From assembly GCA_002454815.1 (NCBI GenBank), contig DKJL01000019.1, positions 5,413 through 34,267 of the forward strand: a stretch of DNA of 28,855 nt. The letters are read 5' to 3'. The notes below the pieces were generated by a model. It was not told the origin of the DNA, did no database searches, and saw only the letters and a program-made list of their open reading frames with translations. Both the position numbers and the translations under genes were made by a program. Positions 1 to 6,957 of this stretch are shown here, in pieces (the stretch's first letter is position 1; each line of letters opens with the position of its first letter). Origin of the DNA: Flavobacteriales bacterium UBA6693 (lineage in GTDB: Bacteria; Bacteroidota; Bacteroidia; Flavobacteriales; Weeksellaceae).

Positions 1-160
1 TGCGCGATCTCCACAATGGTGGAAGCCAACGATTTGGGAAATTTGTAGTCGGGGTTGTATTCTAAGATCACGCTGCTCATCAGCGCGCACAGGTCTTTGT
101 ACGGCTGAAAACTCGGATATGTTATTCTCCTCCACCTGTTTCGTGAGGTACGCTTTCCTA
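1..160 (-). pseudogene. TetR regulator fragment (frameshifted partial copy)
   Basis: This stretch aligns base for base with 2470-2629, inside the complete tetR gene at 2355-3026, and lies in the same orientation. By eye about 90% or more of positions agree. Relative to the intact gene there is a 2-base deletion near 108-112 (after the shared GGCTGAAAA), which shifts the reading frame. Homology stops near 160, so only a part equivalent to roughly residues 132-186 is in view; the rest of the C-terminal end would lie left of the window. It has no helix-turn-helix and cannot encode a working regulator from this strand. I infer a relic of a duplication or an integration event, because the two copies bracket the arsenic cassette as direct repeats. 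Confidence 0.85.
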
Positions 161-245
161 CCGCGTCGCACGCAAACAAGCAAAAACACAAAAACATTCC
201 GTTCCCAAAACCACCCACGTATAAAAACCAAACCTTGAACAGCAA

Positions 246-276
246 TTGCTTGCCCCAAATATTCATCGTAATATTG
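246..276 (+). promoter_or_regulatory. Putative arsR promoter with ArsR-type operator
   Basis: A TTG at 246-248 and TAATATTG at 269-276 are separated by 20 bases. This fits the Bacteroidota promoter pattern (TTG, about 19 bases, TAnnTTTG) with one mismatch. The downstream box lies within an imperfect dyad at 266-281 (ATCGTAATATTGCAAT, 12 of 16 positions symmetric), which overlaps where an autorepressing ArsR would be expected to bind. The start codon follows about 22 bases later. Assignment is by pattern only. Confidence 0.45.
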
Positions 277-298
277 CAATTAAACAATGTATAGTTAA

Positions 299-610
299 AT
301 GATGTACACAGATCAGCAAAAAGAAATCGCTTTATTCGCAAAAGCCTTCGCACATCCGGCCAGAGTAGCTATTTTACAGCAGTTGTTTGAAATTGATGCT
401 TGTTACTGCGGCGATTTATCCGAAGAAATTGGCCTTGCTCAACCTACCATATCGCAACATTTAAAAGAATTAAAAACCTTAGGACTGATTAAAGGAACAG
501 TTGAAGGCGCCAAAGTCTGCTATTGCATAGACATTGAGAACTGGACTAAAATGAAAATGATGATGCACCGGTTTCTGGATCAGGACATTCCTAAAGCAGA
601 TTGTTGCTGA
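299..610 (+). CDS. arsR: ArsR/SmtB-family arsenic-responsive repressor
   Basis: A 103-residue winged helix-turn-helix protein of normal length for ArsR/SmtB. The family represses its own operon and leaves DNA when arsenite or another thiophilic metal binds cysteines. The recognition-helix region (AQPTISQHLKELKTLGLI, about residues 47-64) is clear. Cysteines come in three close pairs: C35/C37 just before the HTH, C74/C76 in the wing region, and C102/C103 at the extreme C-terminus. C35/C37 sit roughly where classical ArsR places its CxC; the other pairs are candidate extra ligands. Two adjacent ATGs (299 and 302) make the exact start ambiguous by one residue. It is first in a cassette with a DUF6428 protein (45-base gap) and an ACR3 pump, which makes arsenite the likely inducer. 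Confidence 0.93.
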   Translation: MMYTDQQKEIALFAKAFAHPARVAILQQLFEIDACYCGDLSEEIGLAQPTISQHLKELKTLGLIKGTVEGAKVCYCIDIENWTKMKMMMHRFLDQDIPKADCC

Positions 611-626
611 TTTTTTCAGTAAAGTA

Positions 627-645
627 ATCGTTAAATCGCAATAAA
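627..645 (+). promoter_or_regulatory. Possible second ArsR-box between arsR and the DUF6428 gene
   Basis: The motif ATCGTTAAATCGCAATA resembles the dyad upstream of arsR (ATCGTAATATTGCAATTA) over most of its length and sits 11 bases before the next start codon. A repeated operator inside the cassette could give the repressor a second docking site. This rests on similarity of two short AT-rich motifs only. Confidence 0.3.
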
Positions 646-655
646 TAAATAACCC

Positions 656-1123
656 ATGAAATTATCAGAAATTAAAGATAAACTGAGTACACTGGATAAG
701 ATGGCTTTCCAATTACCAACCGGGGAATTAGTGCCCGGCCATTTCCACGTAACAGAAGTTGGAAAAATTACAAAGCATTTCATTGACTGTGGCGGAACTG
801 TGAGAAATGAAGAGGTAGTAAACTTTCAATTATGGAATGCTAATGACTATGACCACAGATTGCATCCGGAAAAACTGTTAAGCATCATCGAACTGTCCGA
901 AAGAGTTTTAGATATCGGTGATTTGGAGATCGAAGTAGAGTATCAGGGCGATACGATCGGGAAGTTCGGGCTTGACTTTGACGGTAAAAACTTTTTGTTG
1001 ACCAGCAAACAAACCGACTGTTTGGCAAAAGACCAATGTGGCATACCAGATGAAAAACCAAAAGTTAAACTTTCAGAACTCAATACCGCATCTTCCTGTA
1101 TTCCCGGTAGTGGCTGTTGTTAA
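656..1123 (+). CDS. DUF6428 family protein of the arsenic cassette
   Basis: A 155-residue soluble protein that I recognise as the DUF6428 type found next to arsR in Bacteroidota arsenic operons. Its biochemical role is not known to me. There is no signal peptide or membrane segment. Cysteines cluster towards the end: C45 in HFIDCGG, then TDCLAKDQCG, and a terminal SSCIPGSGCC. Such a tail would suit arsenite or metal binding, for example as a chaperone or co-sensor, but that is inference. It lies 45 bases after arsR and 91 bases before the ACR3 gene, all on the same strand, so co-transcription is likely. Confidence 0.8.
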   Translation: MKLSEIKDKLSTLDKMAFQLPTGELVPGHFHVTEVGKITKHFIDCGGTVRNEEVVNFQLWNANDYDHRLHPEKLLSIIELSERVLDIGDLEIEVEYQGDTIGKFGLDFDGKNFLLTSKQTDCLAKDQCGIPDEKPKVKLSELNTASSCIPGSGCC

Positions 1124-1214
1124 ATAAGTAAAGCACAACACGCAGAAAAGCACCAGGAAAGAAATCTGCAAATCCTGGACTATACGACGTTTTCTCTAAA
1201 ATGCATTCAGAATC

Positions 1215-2258
1215 ATGCCTGCAAAAAAAATAAGTTTTCTCAATAATTATTTAACGCTCTGGATTTTTACAGCGATGCTCGCGGGCGTGGGAATCGGATA
1301 TTTCTTCCCGTCTTTTCCGGGTATTATTGATACAATGAGTAAGGGAACTACCAACATTCCCATCGCCATAGGATTAATTTTAATGCTGTATCCGCCTTTG
1401 GCCAAAGTGAATTACAGCCTGCTGCCAAAAGTTTTTAGAAACACGAAAATCCTCTCTGTTTCACTGTTTCTGAATTGGCTGATTGCGCCCGTTTTAATGT
1501 TCGTTCTGGCCATTACTTTTTTACGTGATTATCCGGAATATATGGTGGGCGTTATCCTGATCGGCTTGGCGCGCTGTATTGCAATGGTTCTGGTCTGGAA
1601 CGATCTTGCGGAAGGGGACAGCGAATATGGCGCAGGTCTGGTAGCTTTGAACAGTATTTTCCAGGTTTTTGCTTATAGTTTTTACGCCTGGATTTTTATA
1701 ACAGTACTTCCGCCGTATTTTGGGTTTGAAGGGGCTATAGTCAATATCTCTGTTGGTGCGGTGGCAGAAAGTGTCGCGGTCTATTTGGGCCTGCCCTTCT
1801 TAATGGGGATGGTAAGTCGGGTAGTTTTGGTACGGGTAAAAGGAGAAAAGTGGTACACAGAAAAGTTTATTCCTGCCATTTCACCTTTAACGTTAATGGC
1901 TCTACTAGGTACCATTGTCCTTATGTTCTCGCTCAAAGGAGAGTTAATTGTTGAAATTCCGATGGATGTGCTGATTATTGCAGTTCCTTTAATCATCTAT
2001 TTTAGCGCAATGTTCCTGATCAGTTTTTTCTTTACCAAAGCCATGGGCGCTAATTATAAGGAAAACGCAGCCGTCTCCTTTACGGCAGCCGGCAATAATT
2101 TTGAATTGGCGATTGCCGTCGCCATTGCCGTCTTTGGGCTGAACTCAGGACAGGCTTTTGCAGGTGTCGTTGGACCCCTTGTTGAAGTACCGGTCCTTAT
2201 CGCGTTAGTGAGAGTTTCATTCTGGTTAAAGAAAAAATACTATGACAATGCATTTTGA
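1215..2258 (+). CDS. arsB: ACR3 family arsenite efflux transporter
   Basis: A 347-residue integral membrane protein with about ten hydrophobic segments, normal for ACR3 (BART superfamily), which exports arsenite using the proton gradient. The key transmembrane cysteine is present in GLARCIAMVLVWNDLA (C121), and the conserved acidic residue is in AAGNNFELAIAVAIAVFG (E297). The N-terminus MPAKKISFLNNYLTLWIF matches the usual family start and supports ATG 1215. In many genomes this type is called acr3 rather than arsB. No arsenate reductase gene lies before or after it, so the cassette as seen can only expel arsenite. A short hairpin (CGGACT 2271-2276 pairing with AGTCCG 2283-2288) follows the stop but has no T-run. 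Confidence 0.95.
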   Translation: MPAKKISFLNNYLTLWIFTAMLAGVGIGYFFPSFPGIIDTMSKGTTNIPIAIGLILMLYPPLAKVNYSLLPKVFRNTKILSVSLFLNWLIAPVLMFVLAITFLRDYPEYMVGVILIGLARCIAMVLVWNDLAEGDSEYGAGLVALNSIFQVFAYSFYAWIFITVLPPYFGFEGAIVNISVGAVAESVAVYLGLPFLMGMVSRVVLVRVKGEKWYTEKFIPAISPLTLMALLGTIVLMFSLKGELIVEIPMDVLIIAVPLIIYFSAMFLISFFFTKAMGANYKENAAVSFTAAGNNFELAIAVAIAVFGLNSGQAFAGVVGPLVEVPVLIALVRVSFWLKKKYYDNAF

Positions 2259-2354
2259 CCGACAATTGGACGGACTGATAGGAGTCCGCAAAATCGCCGA
2301 ACTGCGCAAAGTATACTGACTTGGCGCGTATCAATAACTTCACCGCACTCCACT

Positions 2355-3026
2355 TTACCCCAAACTCGAAAAAACCAGATCCTCCAGAAACTCCACGATC
2401 TCGGTTTCTTTATTTCTTTTGCTGAAGTCGGTCAAGGAGGACAGATTGTGCATAAAGAAGTTCTGGAAGTGCGCGATCTCCACAATGGTGGAAGCCAAAG
2501 ATTTGGGAAATTTGTAGTCGGGGTTGTATTCTAAGATCACACTGCCGATCAGCGTGCACAGGTCTTTGTACGGCTGAAAAAATTCGGATTTATTATTCTC
2601 CGCCACCTGTTTCGTCAGATACGCTTTGGAACCTTCCGCCACGATGACGGGATGCAGCAGGCTTTCATCAATATAACTCGTCTGTTTGTCGTCCTCAATG
2701 GGCGAGGTCAGCAGGTGGATGATTTTGTGCAATTTTACCTTAGGATCTTCGATGTTATTCGTCTGGAAATTGATTTGAAATTCAATCCAGCCAAAATACC
2801 AGGCCGTCATATAAACCAGTAACTTGTGCTTATTTTCGAAATATCGATAAATGCCGGCTTCCGTGGAACCAATCACTTCTGCCAGTTTTTTGAAGGTAAA
2901 AGATTCGAAGCCCAGTTTATAAATAAGCTCCACACTGTGTTTCAGGATCTTTCTGCCCAACTCCGTATCCTCAGGATTGCGAAGGTATAAACCTTCATTC
3001 ATCTTAATTTTGAACTGATATTCCAT
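2355..3026 (-). CDS. TetR/AcrR family transcriptional regulator
   Basis: A 223-residue regulator. Residues about 20-65 form the TetR DNA-binding domain: an N-terminal helix, then FTFKKLAEVIGSTEAGIYRYFENKHKLL, a typical HTH signature. The remaining C-terminal ligand domain is helical and not diagnostic. It is convergent with the ACR3 gene and divergent from the dedA gene, with 127 bases between the two start codons. A dyad in that gap suggests it controls itself and perhaps the membrane cluster. Part of its C-terminal half is repeated at 1-160. Ligand unknown. The start at 3026 is reasonable, but the first ten or so residues before the HTH domain are longer than usual and M9 is an alternative. 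Confidence 0.88.
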   Translation of the reverse strand: MEYQFKIKMNEGLYLRNPEDTELGRKILKHSVELIYKLGFESFTFKKLAEVIGSTEAGIYRYFENKHKLLVYMTAWYFGWIEFQINFQTNNIEDPKVKLHKIIHLLTSPIEDDKQTSYIDESLLHPVIVAEGSKAYLTKQVAENNKSEFFQPYKDLCTLIGSVILEYNPDYKFPKSLASTIVEIAHFQNFFMHNLSSLTDFSKRNKETEIVEFLEDLVFSSLG

Positions 3027-3054
3027 ACTGTTATTCCTGCCGCCAAACTTTTCG

Positions 3055-3062
3055 CAAAACTA
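3055..3062 (-). promoter_or_regulatory. Putative -7 box of tetR
   Basis: Read on the minus strand this is TAGTTTTG, a perfect TAnnTTTG box, 29 bases upstream of the tetR start codon. No good TTG was found at the upstream position. Confidence 0.4.
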
Positions 3063-3071
3063 CGGAAAAGC

Positions 3072-3091
3072 TTACAGTACTTTTTCTGTGA
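3072..3091. promoter_or_regulatory. Candidate TetR operator dyad
   Basis: An imperfect inverted repeat, TTACAG (3072-3077) and CTGTGA (3086-3091), with an 8-base spacer. It lies between the tetR -7 box and the dedA promoter, where a divergent-gene repressor would be expected to bind. Inferred from position and symmetry only. Confidence 0.35.
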
Positions 3092-3100
3092 TAGTATTAC

Positions 3101-3129
3101 TTCTATTCAAAATAGTTTCGCTACTTTTG
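3101..3129 (+). promoter_or_regulatory. Putative dedA promoter
   Basis: TACTTTTG at 3122-3129 is a perfect Bacteroidota -7 box. A TTC at 3101-3103, 18 bases upstream, is a near match to the -33 TTG. The dedA start codon follows at 3154. Confidence 0.5.
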
Positions 3130-3153
3130 CAGGGAATTGAAATACCGTAATCG

Positions 3154-3813
3154 ATGGATCTCATTTTAGAATCGCTGCAATACCTGGTAGATCCGGACTG
3201 GATCATGAAAAACGGCGGACTGTATTTGGTGCTGCTCATTTTATTTATCGAAACCGGCATCATCATCGGTTTTTTCCTCCCGGGAGATCCGCTTTTATTT
3301 GTGTCGGGCATGGTCATCGCCTCCGCCAATGAAGTCTCCTACCCTTTCGATGTGCAGGTTTTCAATCTTTTATTTTGGATGTTGCTGTTTACCGGCTCAA
3401 CAGTTCTGGGCAACTTTTTCGGCTATTGGTTTGGGTATAAATTCAAACACGTGGTCAACAGACAGGAAGACACTTGGTTTTTGAAACGGAAACATATTCA
3501 GACCGCACACGATTTTTACGAGAAAAGAGGTGGTTTTGCCATTGCCATCGCGCGCTTTTTACCCGTCGTACGAACCTTTGCGCCCATCATCGCCGGCACC
3601 GTGGAAATGGATTTTAAAAAATTCGCAACCTACAACGTGATTGGCGCCATCGTCTGGGTCGGCAGCATCACTGCTTTAGGGTATGTTTTGGGCGACATTC
3701 CGTGGGTGAAAAATAACCTGGAATATATTTTAATCGGACTGGTTCTACTGGTGACCGCGCCGGTGATCATCAAGCTGATGACCAAAAAAGAAAAAATTAA
3801 TCACACAATTTAA
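3154..3813 (+). CDS. DedA family membrane protein (VTT domain)
   Basis: A 219-residue inner-membrane protein of the DedA/VTT superfamily; characterised members move lipid carriers such as undecaprenyl phosphate or phospholipids across the membrane. Family marks seen: FLPGDPLL (41-48) after the first hydrophobic segment, and ARFLPVVRTFAPIIAG (133-148) with the conserved arginine pair region. Further hydrophobic stretches lie at about 70-95, 160-180 and 190-210. It begins a plus-strand run and is followed 10 bases later by the zinc-ribbon gene. Which lipid it handles cannot be told from sequence. Confidence 0.9.
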   Translation: MDLILESLQYLVDPDWIMKNGGLYLVLLILFIETGIIIGFFLPGDPLLFVSGMVIASANEVSYPFDVQVFNLLFWMLLFTGSTVLGNFFGYWFGYKFKHVVNRQEDTWFLKRKHIQTAHDFYEKRGGFAIAIARFLPVVRTFAPIIAGTVEMDFKKFATYNVIGAIVWVGSITALGYVLGDIPWVKNNLEYILIGLVLLVTAPVIIKLMTKKEKINHTI

Positions 3814-3823
3814 TACGATATTT

Positions 3824-4072
3824 ATGAACTGTCCCACCTGCAATGTCGCGCTCACCATGGCCGACCGTAACGGAATTGAAATCGACTACTGCCCACAGTG
3901 CCGCGGCATCTGGCTGGATCGTGGAGAACTGGATAAAATCATCGAGCGCTCCGTTCAGCAGCCGCCCATCTCGCAAAGAAGCCCTTATCCGGAAAAGGAA
4001 CGCTACTACGGCGACAAAGACCATTATTACAAAAAGAAGAAAGGCTTCCTGGGCGAATTATTCGACTTTTAA
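3824..4072 (+). CDS. Small TFIIB-type zinc-ribbon protein
   Basis: An 82-residue protein that begins with a zinc ribbon: C3/C6 and C23/C26, followed by RGIWLDRGELDKII, the signature of the zf-TFIIB domain (PF13453) in small bacterial proteins. The C-terminal half is charged and rich in Tyr and Lys with no recognised fold. It sits 10 bases after dedA and 34 before terC, so it is probably co-expressed with both. Its role is unknown to me; the placement beside two membrane proteins could mean a metal-sensing or assembly partner, but nothing in the sequence proves this. Confidence 0.85.
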   Translation: MNCPTCNVALTMADRNGIEIDYCPQCRGIWLDRGELDKIIERSVQQPPISQRSPYPEKERYYGDKDHYYKKKKGFLGELFDF

Positions 4073-4106
4073 AGTAACAGTACCACACATTTTTATACGA
4101 TAACTT

Positions 4107-5051
4107 ATGATCCTTTGGATAGTATTCATTGCGATAGTCATCATCGCACTGATTTTAGACTTAGGGGTTTTCAACCGCAAACCTCACGAAATAAAAACAA
4201 AAGAAGCCGCCATCTGGACCGCTGTCTGGGTCACCTGTGCGCTGCTTTTTTCGGGAGTTATTTATCTTTCCTTCGGAAATAATTGGATTGCCAACCCGAC
4301 CGGCCTGACGCCCTCCAATGCGGTTTTAAAGTTCGTTACCGGTTATTTAATTGAACTTTCGCTGAGCGTTGACAACATTTTCATCATTGCGCTCATCTTT
4401 TCGTCCTTTGCGATACCTAAAAAATATCAGCATGAGGTTTTGTTTTACGGCGTTTTGGGCGCGATTGTTTTCCGGGCCGTGATGATTGTTTTCGGCGTTG
4501 CGCTGATTACAGAATTCAGCTGGATGATCTATGTTTTTGGTGTGTTCTTAATTTTAACGGCGCTCAAACTGCTGTTCAGCCACAACAAAGAAAAAGATCC
4601 GAGAGATTTTAAAATCTACCACTGGATTTCCAGAGTGTATCCGGTAACCACCACCGTGGAAGGCGATAAATTTTTCATCCGAAAAAATGGGGTTAAGTAT
4701 GCCACACCGTTATTCGTCGCATTAATCATCATCGAACTGACTGACGTGTTCTTCGCCATCGACAGCATCCCGGCGATCTTAGCCATTACCGCCGACCCGT
4801 TCATCGTTTTCTCGTCGAACATTTTGGCCATTATGGGACTGAGGTCGATGTACTTTCTGGTCGTCGGCATGTTGGATAAATTTAAATATATCAACTACAG
4901 TTTGGTCGTCATCCTGGCTTTCGTGGGAATAAAAATGATCATTTCCCACCAGGTCGAAATCCCGGAATGGTTGTCATTGGGCGTCATTGTCTTCTCACTT
5001 GCTGCCGGCATGCTGGCCTCAAGATGGATCAAGGATCCCGAAATTCAATAA
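4107..5051 (+). CDS. TerC/Alx family membrane protein
   Basis: A 314-residue polytopic membrane protein of the TerC family. Members such as Alx, MeeF and MeeY export manganese or help metallate secreted enzymes. Acidic residues in membrane segments that typify the family are present: E83 and D89 in LIELSLSVDNIF, and E210, D213 and D219 in IIIELTDVFFAIDS. Length and topology are normal. It is the third gene of the DedA cluster. A hairpin at 5072-5098 follows the stop. Despite the name, tellurite resistance should not be assumed, since no other ter genes are near. Confidence 0.92.
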   Translation: MILWIVFIAIVIIALILDLGVFNRKPHEIKTKEAAIWTAVWVTCALLFSGVIYLSFGNNWIANPTGLTPSNAVLKFVTGYLIELSLSVDNIFIIALIFSSFAIPKKYQHEVLFYGVLGAIVFRAVMIVFGVALITEFSWMIYVFGVFLILTALKLLFSHNKEKDPRDFKIYHWISRVYPVTTTVEGDKFFIRKNGVKYATPLFVALIIIELTDVFFAIDSIPAILAITADPFIVFSSNILAIMGLRSMYFLVVGMLDKFKYINYSLVVILAFVGIKMIISHQVEIPEWLSLGVIVFSLAAGMLASRWIKDPEIQ

Positions 5052-5071
5052 GTAAAACAGCGGGCTCCGAA

Positions 5072-5098
5072 AACGTAAAGTGGGCTGAATTTTACGTT
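5072..5098. terminator. Hairpin after terC (weak terminator candidate)
   Basis: Perfect 8-base arms AACGTAAA (5072-5079) and TTTACGTT (5091-5098) around an 11-base loop. On the plus strand it is followed by A residues rather than T, so it is not a classical intrinsic terminator for terC; on the minus strand a short T-run follows. It may process or stabilise the terC transcript. Confidence 0.3.
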
Positions 5099-5245
5099 AA
5101 AAAGAGCTGGCTGATTTTCTTTGCTTAAGTCGGACTGAAATGCGCTGGAAATAATGAACTGAAATTCCTTCCGGTTGCAGAAAAGACCGACATCAGAAGC
5201 AAGCCAACGCTGGAGGTTCTGTAAACCGGCCGATATGAAAAATTG

Positions 5246-5944
5246 ATGGACAGAGATTCTTACCCTAAAAGAAGCAAGCTGCCGCTTTGGCTTTCGCTGC
5301 TTCTGGTTGCGATTGTGGTGTCGTGTTATTTTGCAGTTCCGGACGTAAAAGGTTTCTTCGACGAGGCTTGGCATGTGCTTACCGGCGACGATGAAGCGCA
5401 GGTGAAAGATTGGGTGGAAGGTTTTGGCTGGTTCGGCCCGGCGGTACTCGTTTTGGCGATGGTGCTGCAAATGTTTTTGCTGGTGATTCCCACCATTTTA
5501 TTAATGATCGTTTCCACATTAGCGTATGGACCGGTCTGGGGCAGTGTCATCAATTGTATTGCGGTCCTGATTGCCTCGTCGGTCGGCTACGCCGTTGGCA
5601 AATATCTGGGATTATCTTTTATTGAGCGCTTGTTGGGCGATAAAACTACTGAGAAAATCACCACTTTCATTCAAAATTATGGCTTTTGGGCCGTTGTCAT
5701 CACGCGTACAAATCCATTTCTGTCGAATGATGCCATCAGTTTCGTGGCCGGAATCCTCAAGATGAATTACTGGAAGTTCATCGGTGCCACGGCACTGGGA
5801 ATTACCCCTTTAATTTTACTGATCGCCTTCACCGGCGAAAACGTCGACACCTTAAAAAGCGGACTTCTCTACGGTTCTTTGGCAAGTTTAATTATTTTCG
5901 GCGGGTATGTCTGGTGGGATAAGAAGAGAAATCGGGGGAAATAA
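5246..5944 (+). CDS. TVP38/TMEM64 family membrane protein (VTT domain)
   Basis: A membrane protein of about 232 residues in the same superfamily as DedA but of the TVP38/TMEM64 branch. It shows an N-terminal membrane segment (about 12-30), a second near residues 65-95, and the family block ITRTNPFLSNDAISFVAGI followed by MNYWKFIGATALG. I prefer ATG 5246; a TTG directly before it (5243) is in frame and would add one residue. A 191-base gap separates it from terC, so it may have its own promoter, though none is obvious. With dedA it makes a pair of VTT proteins flanking TerC. Substrate unknown. Confidence 0.88.
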   Translation: MDRDSYPKRSKLPLWLSLLLVAIVVSCYFAVPDVKGFFDEAWHVLTGDDEAQVKDWVEGFGWFGPAVLVLAMVLQMFLLVIPTILLMIVSTLAYGPVWGSVINCIAVLIASSVGYAVGKYLGLSFIERLLGDKTTEKITTFIQNYGFWAVVITRTNPFLSNDAISFVAGILKMNYWKFIGATALGITPLILLIAFTGENVDTLKSGLLYGSLASLIIFGGYVWWDKKRNRGK

Positions 5945-6231
5945 AAAGCGCTTGACGGTCAGCTCCGGCAGACGCCTTCAACACGTTCCTTTTGCAGCAA
6001 AATGATTGACGATGCAGCCCGAGCCGGGGAAATAACGTACTGGATACGAATACCGTATGGAATTCCACAGCGTAACTTTTCATTTGATCCGGCTGACAAA
6101 CAGCAGGCGTTTTTTGTTCACTATACTTCCTGTACTGCCATTTTTTCCCAGGTTATTACCCGCGGAAAAAGGGAGGGGGATCAGGATGGTAACAGGGCAA
6201 GCCGGGAGACATCACAAGGCAACCGGCCGTT
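5945..6231. other. Intergenic stretch without recognised gene
   Basis: About 290 bases between the TVP38-like gene and the end of the minus-strand orphan gene. Short frames on both strands have no family resemblance or consistent start signals. No tRNA, repeat or clean terminator was seen. Confidence 0.5.
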
Positions 6232-6957
6232 TCAGCCTTCGTCCCACAGGGCACGTACTGCAATTCCAACATCCCTTTCCTTGTCGGCAAAGTGAATGCA
6301 TCTGAACCGAGTGATTTTCACTACGGCAAACAACAGCCCTTCTCCTTCCGTAGCAGTCGGAAAGGCCATTGTCAGCGGTTCCGCAGCATCAATATTGATT
6401 CTGACCGGCTCGGCCAGCGCCCTCTGCCACTCCAGGGTTTCAAAATTAAACCGTACCAAACCTGCCAGGATTTGCACGGAATCTGAATCCGACGCAAACA
6501 GTTCCGGCCGAATATCAATCGTAAAAGCCAGCCTTTCCCGGTCGGAAACAGTGAATCGGGAGAGGGGATCCATACCTGGCGTAAAGGGAAACTGCGCCAC
6601 CAGCTCTTGTCCGGCTGCGGACTGCAGGCCGACCGCCACCCTTCTTTTGCCGCGCTCCGACTGCCGGTCCTGATCTTTGATTCGGATAAACAGTTGCATC
6701 AGCCGGCTGTGCAGCGAGCCGTCTTTGTATCCCTGCAGAAAAGGCTGCAGTGCCAGTTTAAACTGCTTATTGACCTGCGAACAGGCAGCAAACTCACTGT
6801 TGCTCTGCCGCACTATCTCCATTCGTGGCGACCGCTTGATGGCCTCGCGCGTAAAACCTCCGCCAGCCTTGCGGGCCAGCGGCTTCCCATCCGCGTGGTA
6901 AAAGTTGATACCCTCAATCGTGCCCCTGAGAAAGATGGGCCCTTCCTGTCTTGCCAT
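6232..6957 (-). CDS. Conserved Bacteroidota orphan with 'MARQ' N-terminus
   Basis: A 241-residue soluble protein of unknown function. Its start, MARQEGPIFLRGTIEGINFY followed by LARKAGGG and a run of charged helices, matches a family I recall from many Flavobacteriia and Sphingobacteriia, whose members begin MARQ(K/T)G..KGT..G..FY. I know no function. ATG 6957 is chosen because the family begins there; an in-frame ATG at 7002 would add 15 residues that look unlike the family. There is no signal peptide or membrane segment. The first 120 residues are basic and helical; the rest appears strand-rich. The gene stands alone in a gene-poor stretch and looks richer in G+C than its neighbours, which could mean horizontal acquisition. 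Confidence 0.72.
   Translation of the reverse strand: MARQEGPIFLRGTIEGINFYHADGKPLARKAGGGFTREAIKRSPRMEIVRQSNSEFAACSQVNKQFKLALQPFLQGYKDGSLHSRLMQLFIRIKDQDRQSERGKRRVAVGLQSAAGQELVAQFPFTPGMDPLSRFTVSDRERLAFTIDIRPELFASDSDSVQILAGLVRFNFETLEWQRALAEPVRINIDAAEPLTMAFPTATEGEGLLFAVVKITRFRCIHFADKERDVGIAVRALWDEG

Noticed and set aside
1124..1214. Gap between DUF6428 and ACR3 as an arsC remnant
   Set aside because: I looked for the LMW-phosphatase or thioredoxin-fold arsC signatures in all frames and saw none; the gap is too short to judge.
4107..5051. Tellurite resistance island
   Set aside because: TerC alone without terB, terD or terE is not a tellurite operon; the family is better linked to manganese.
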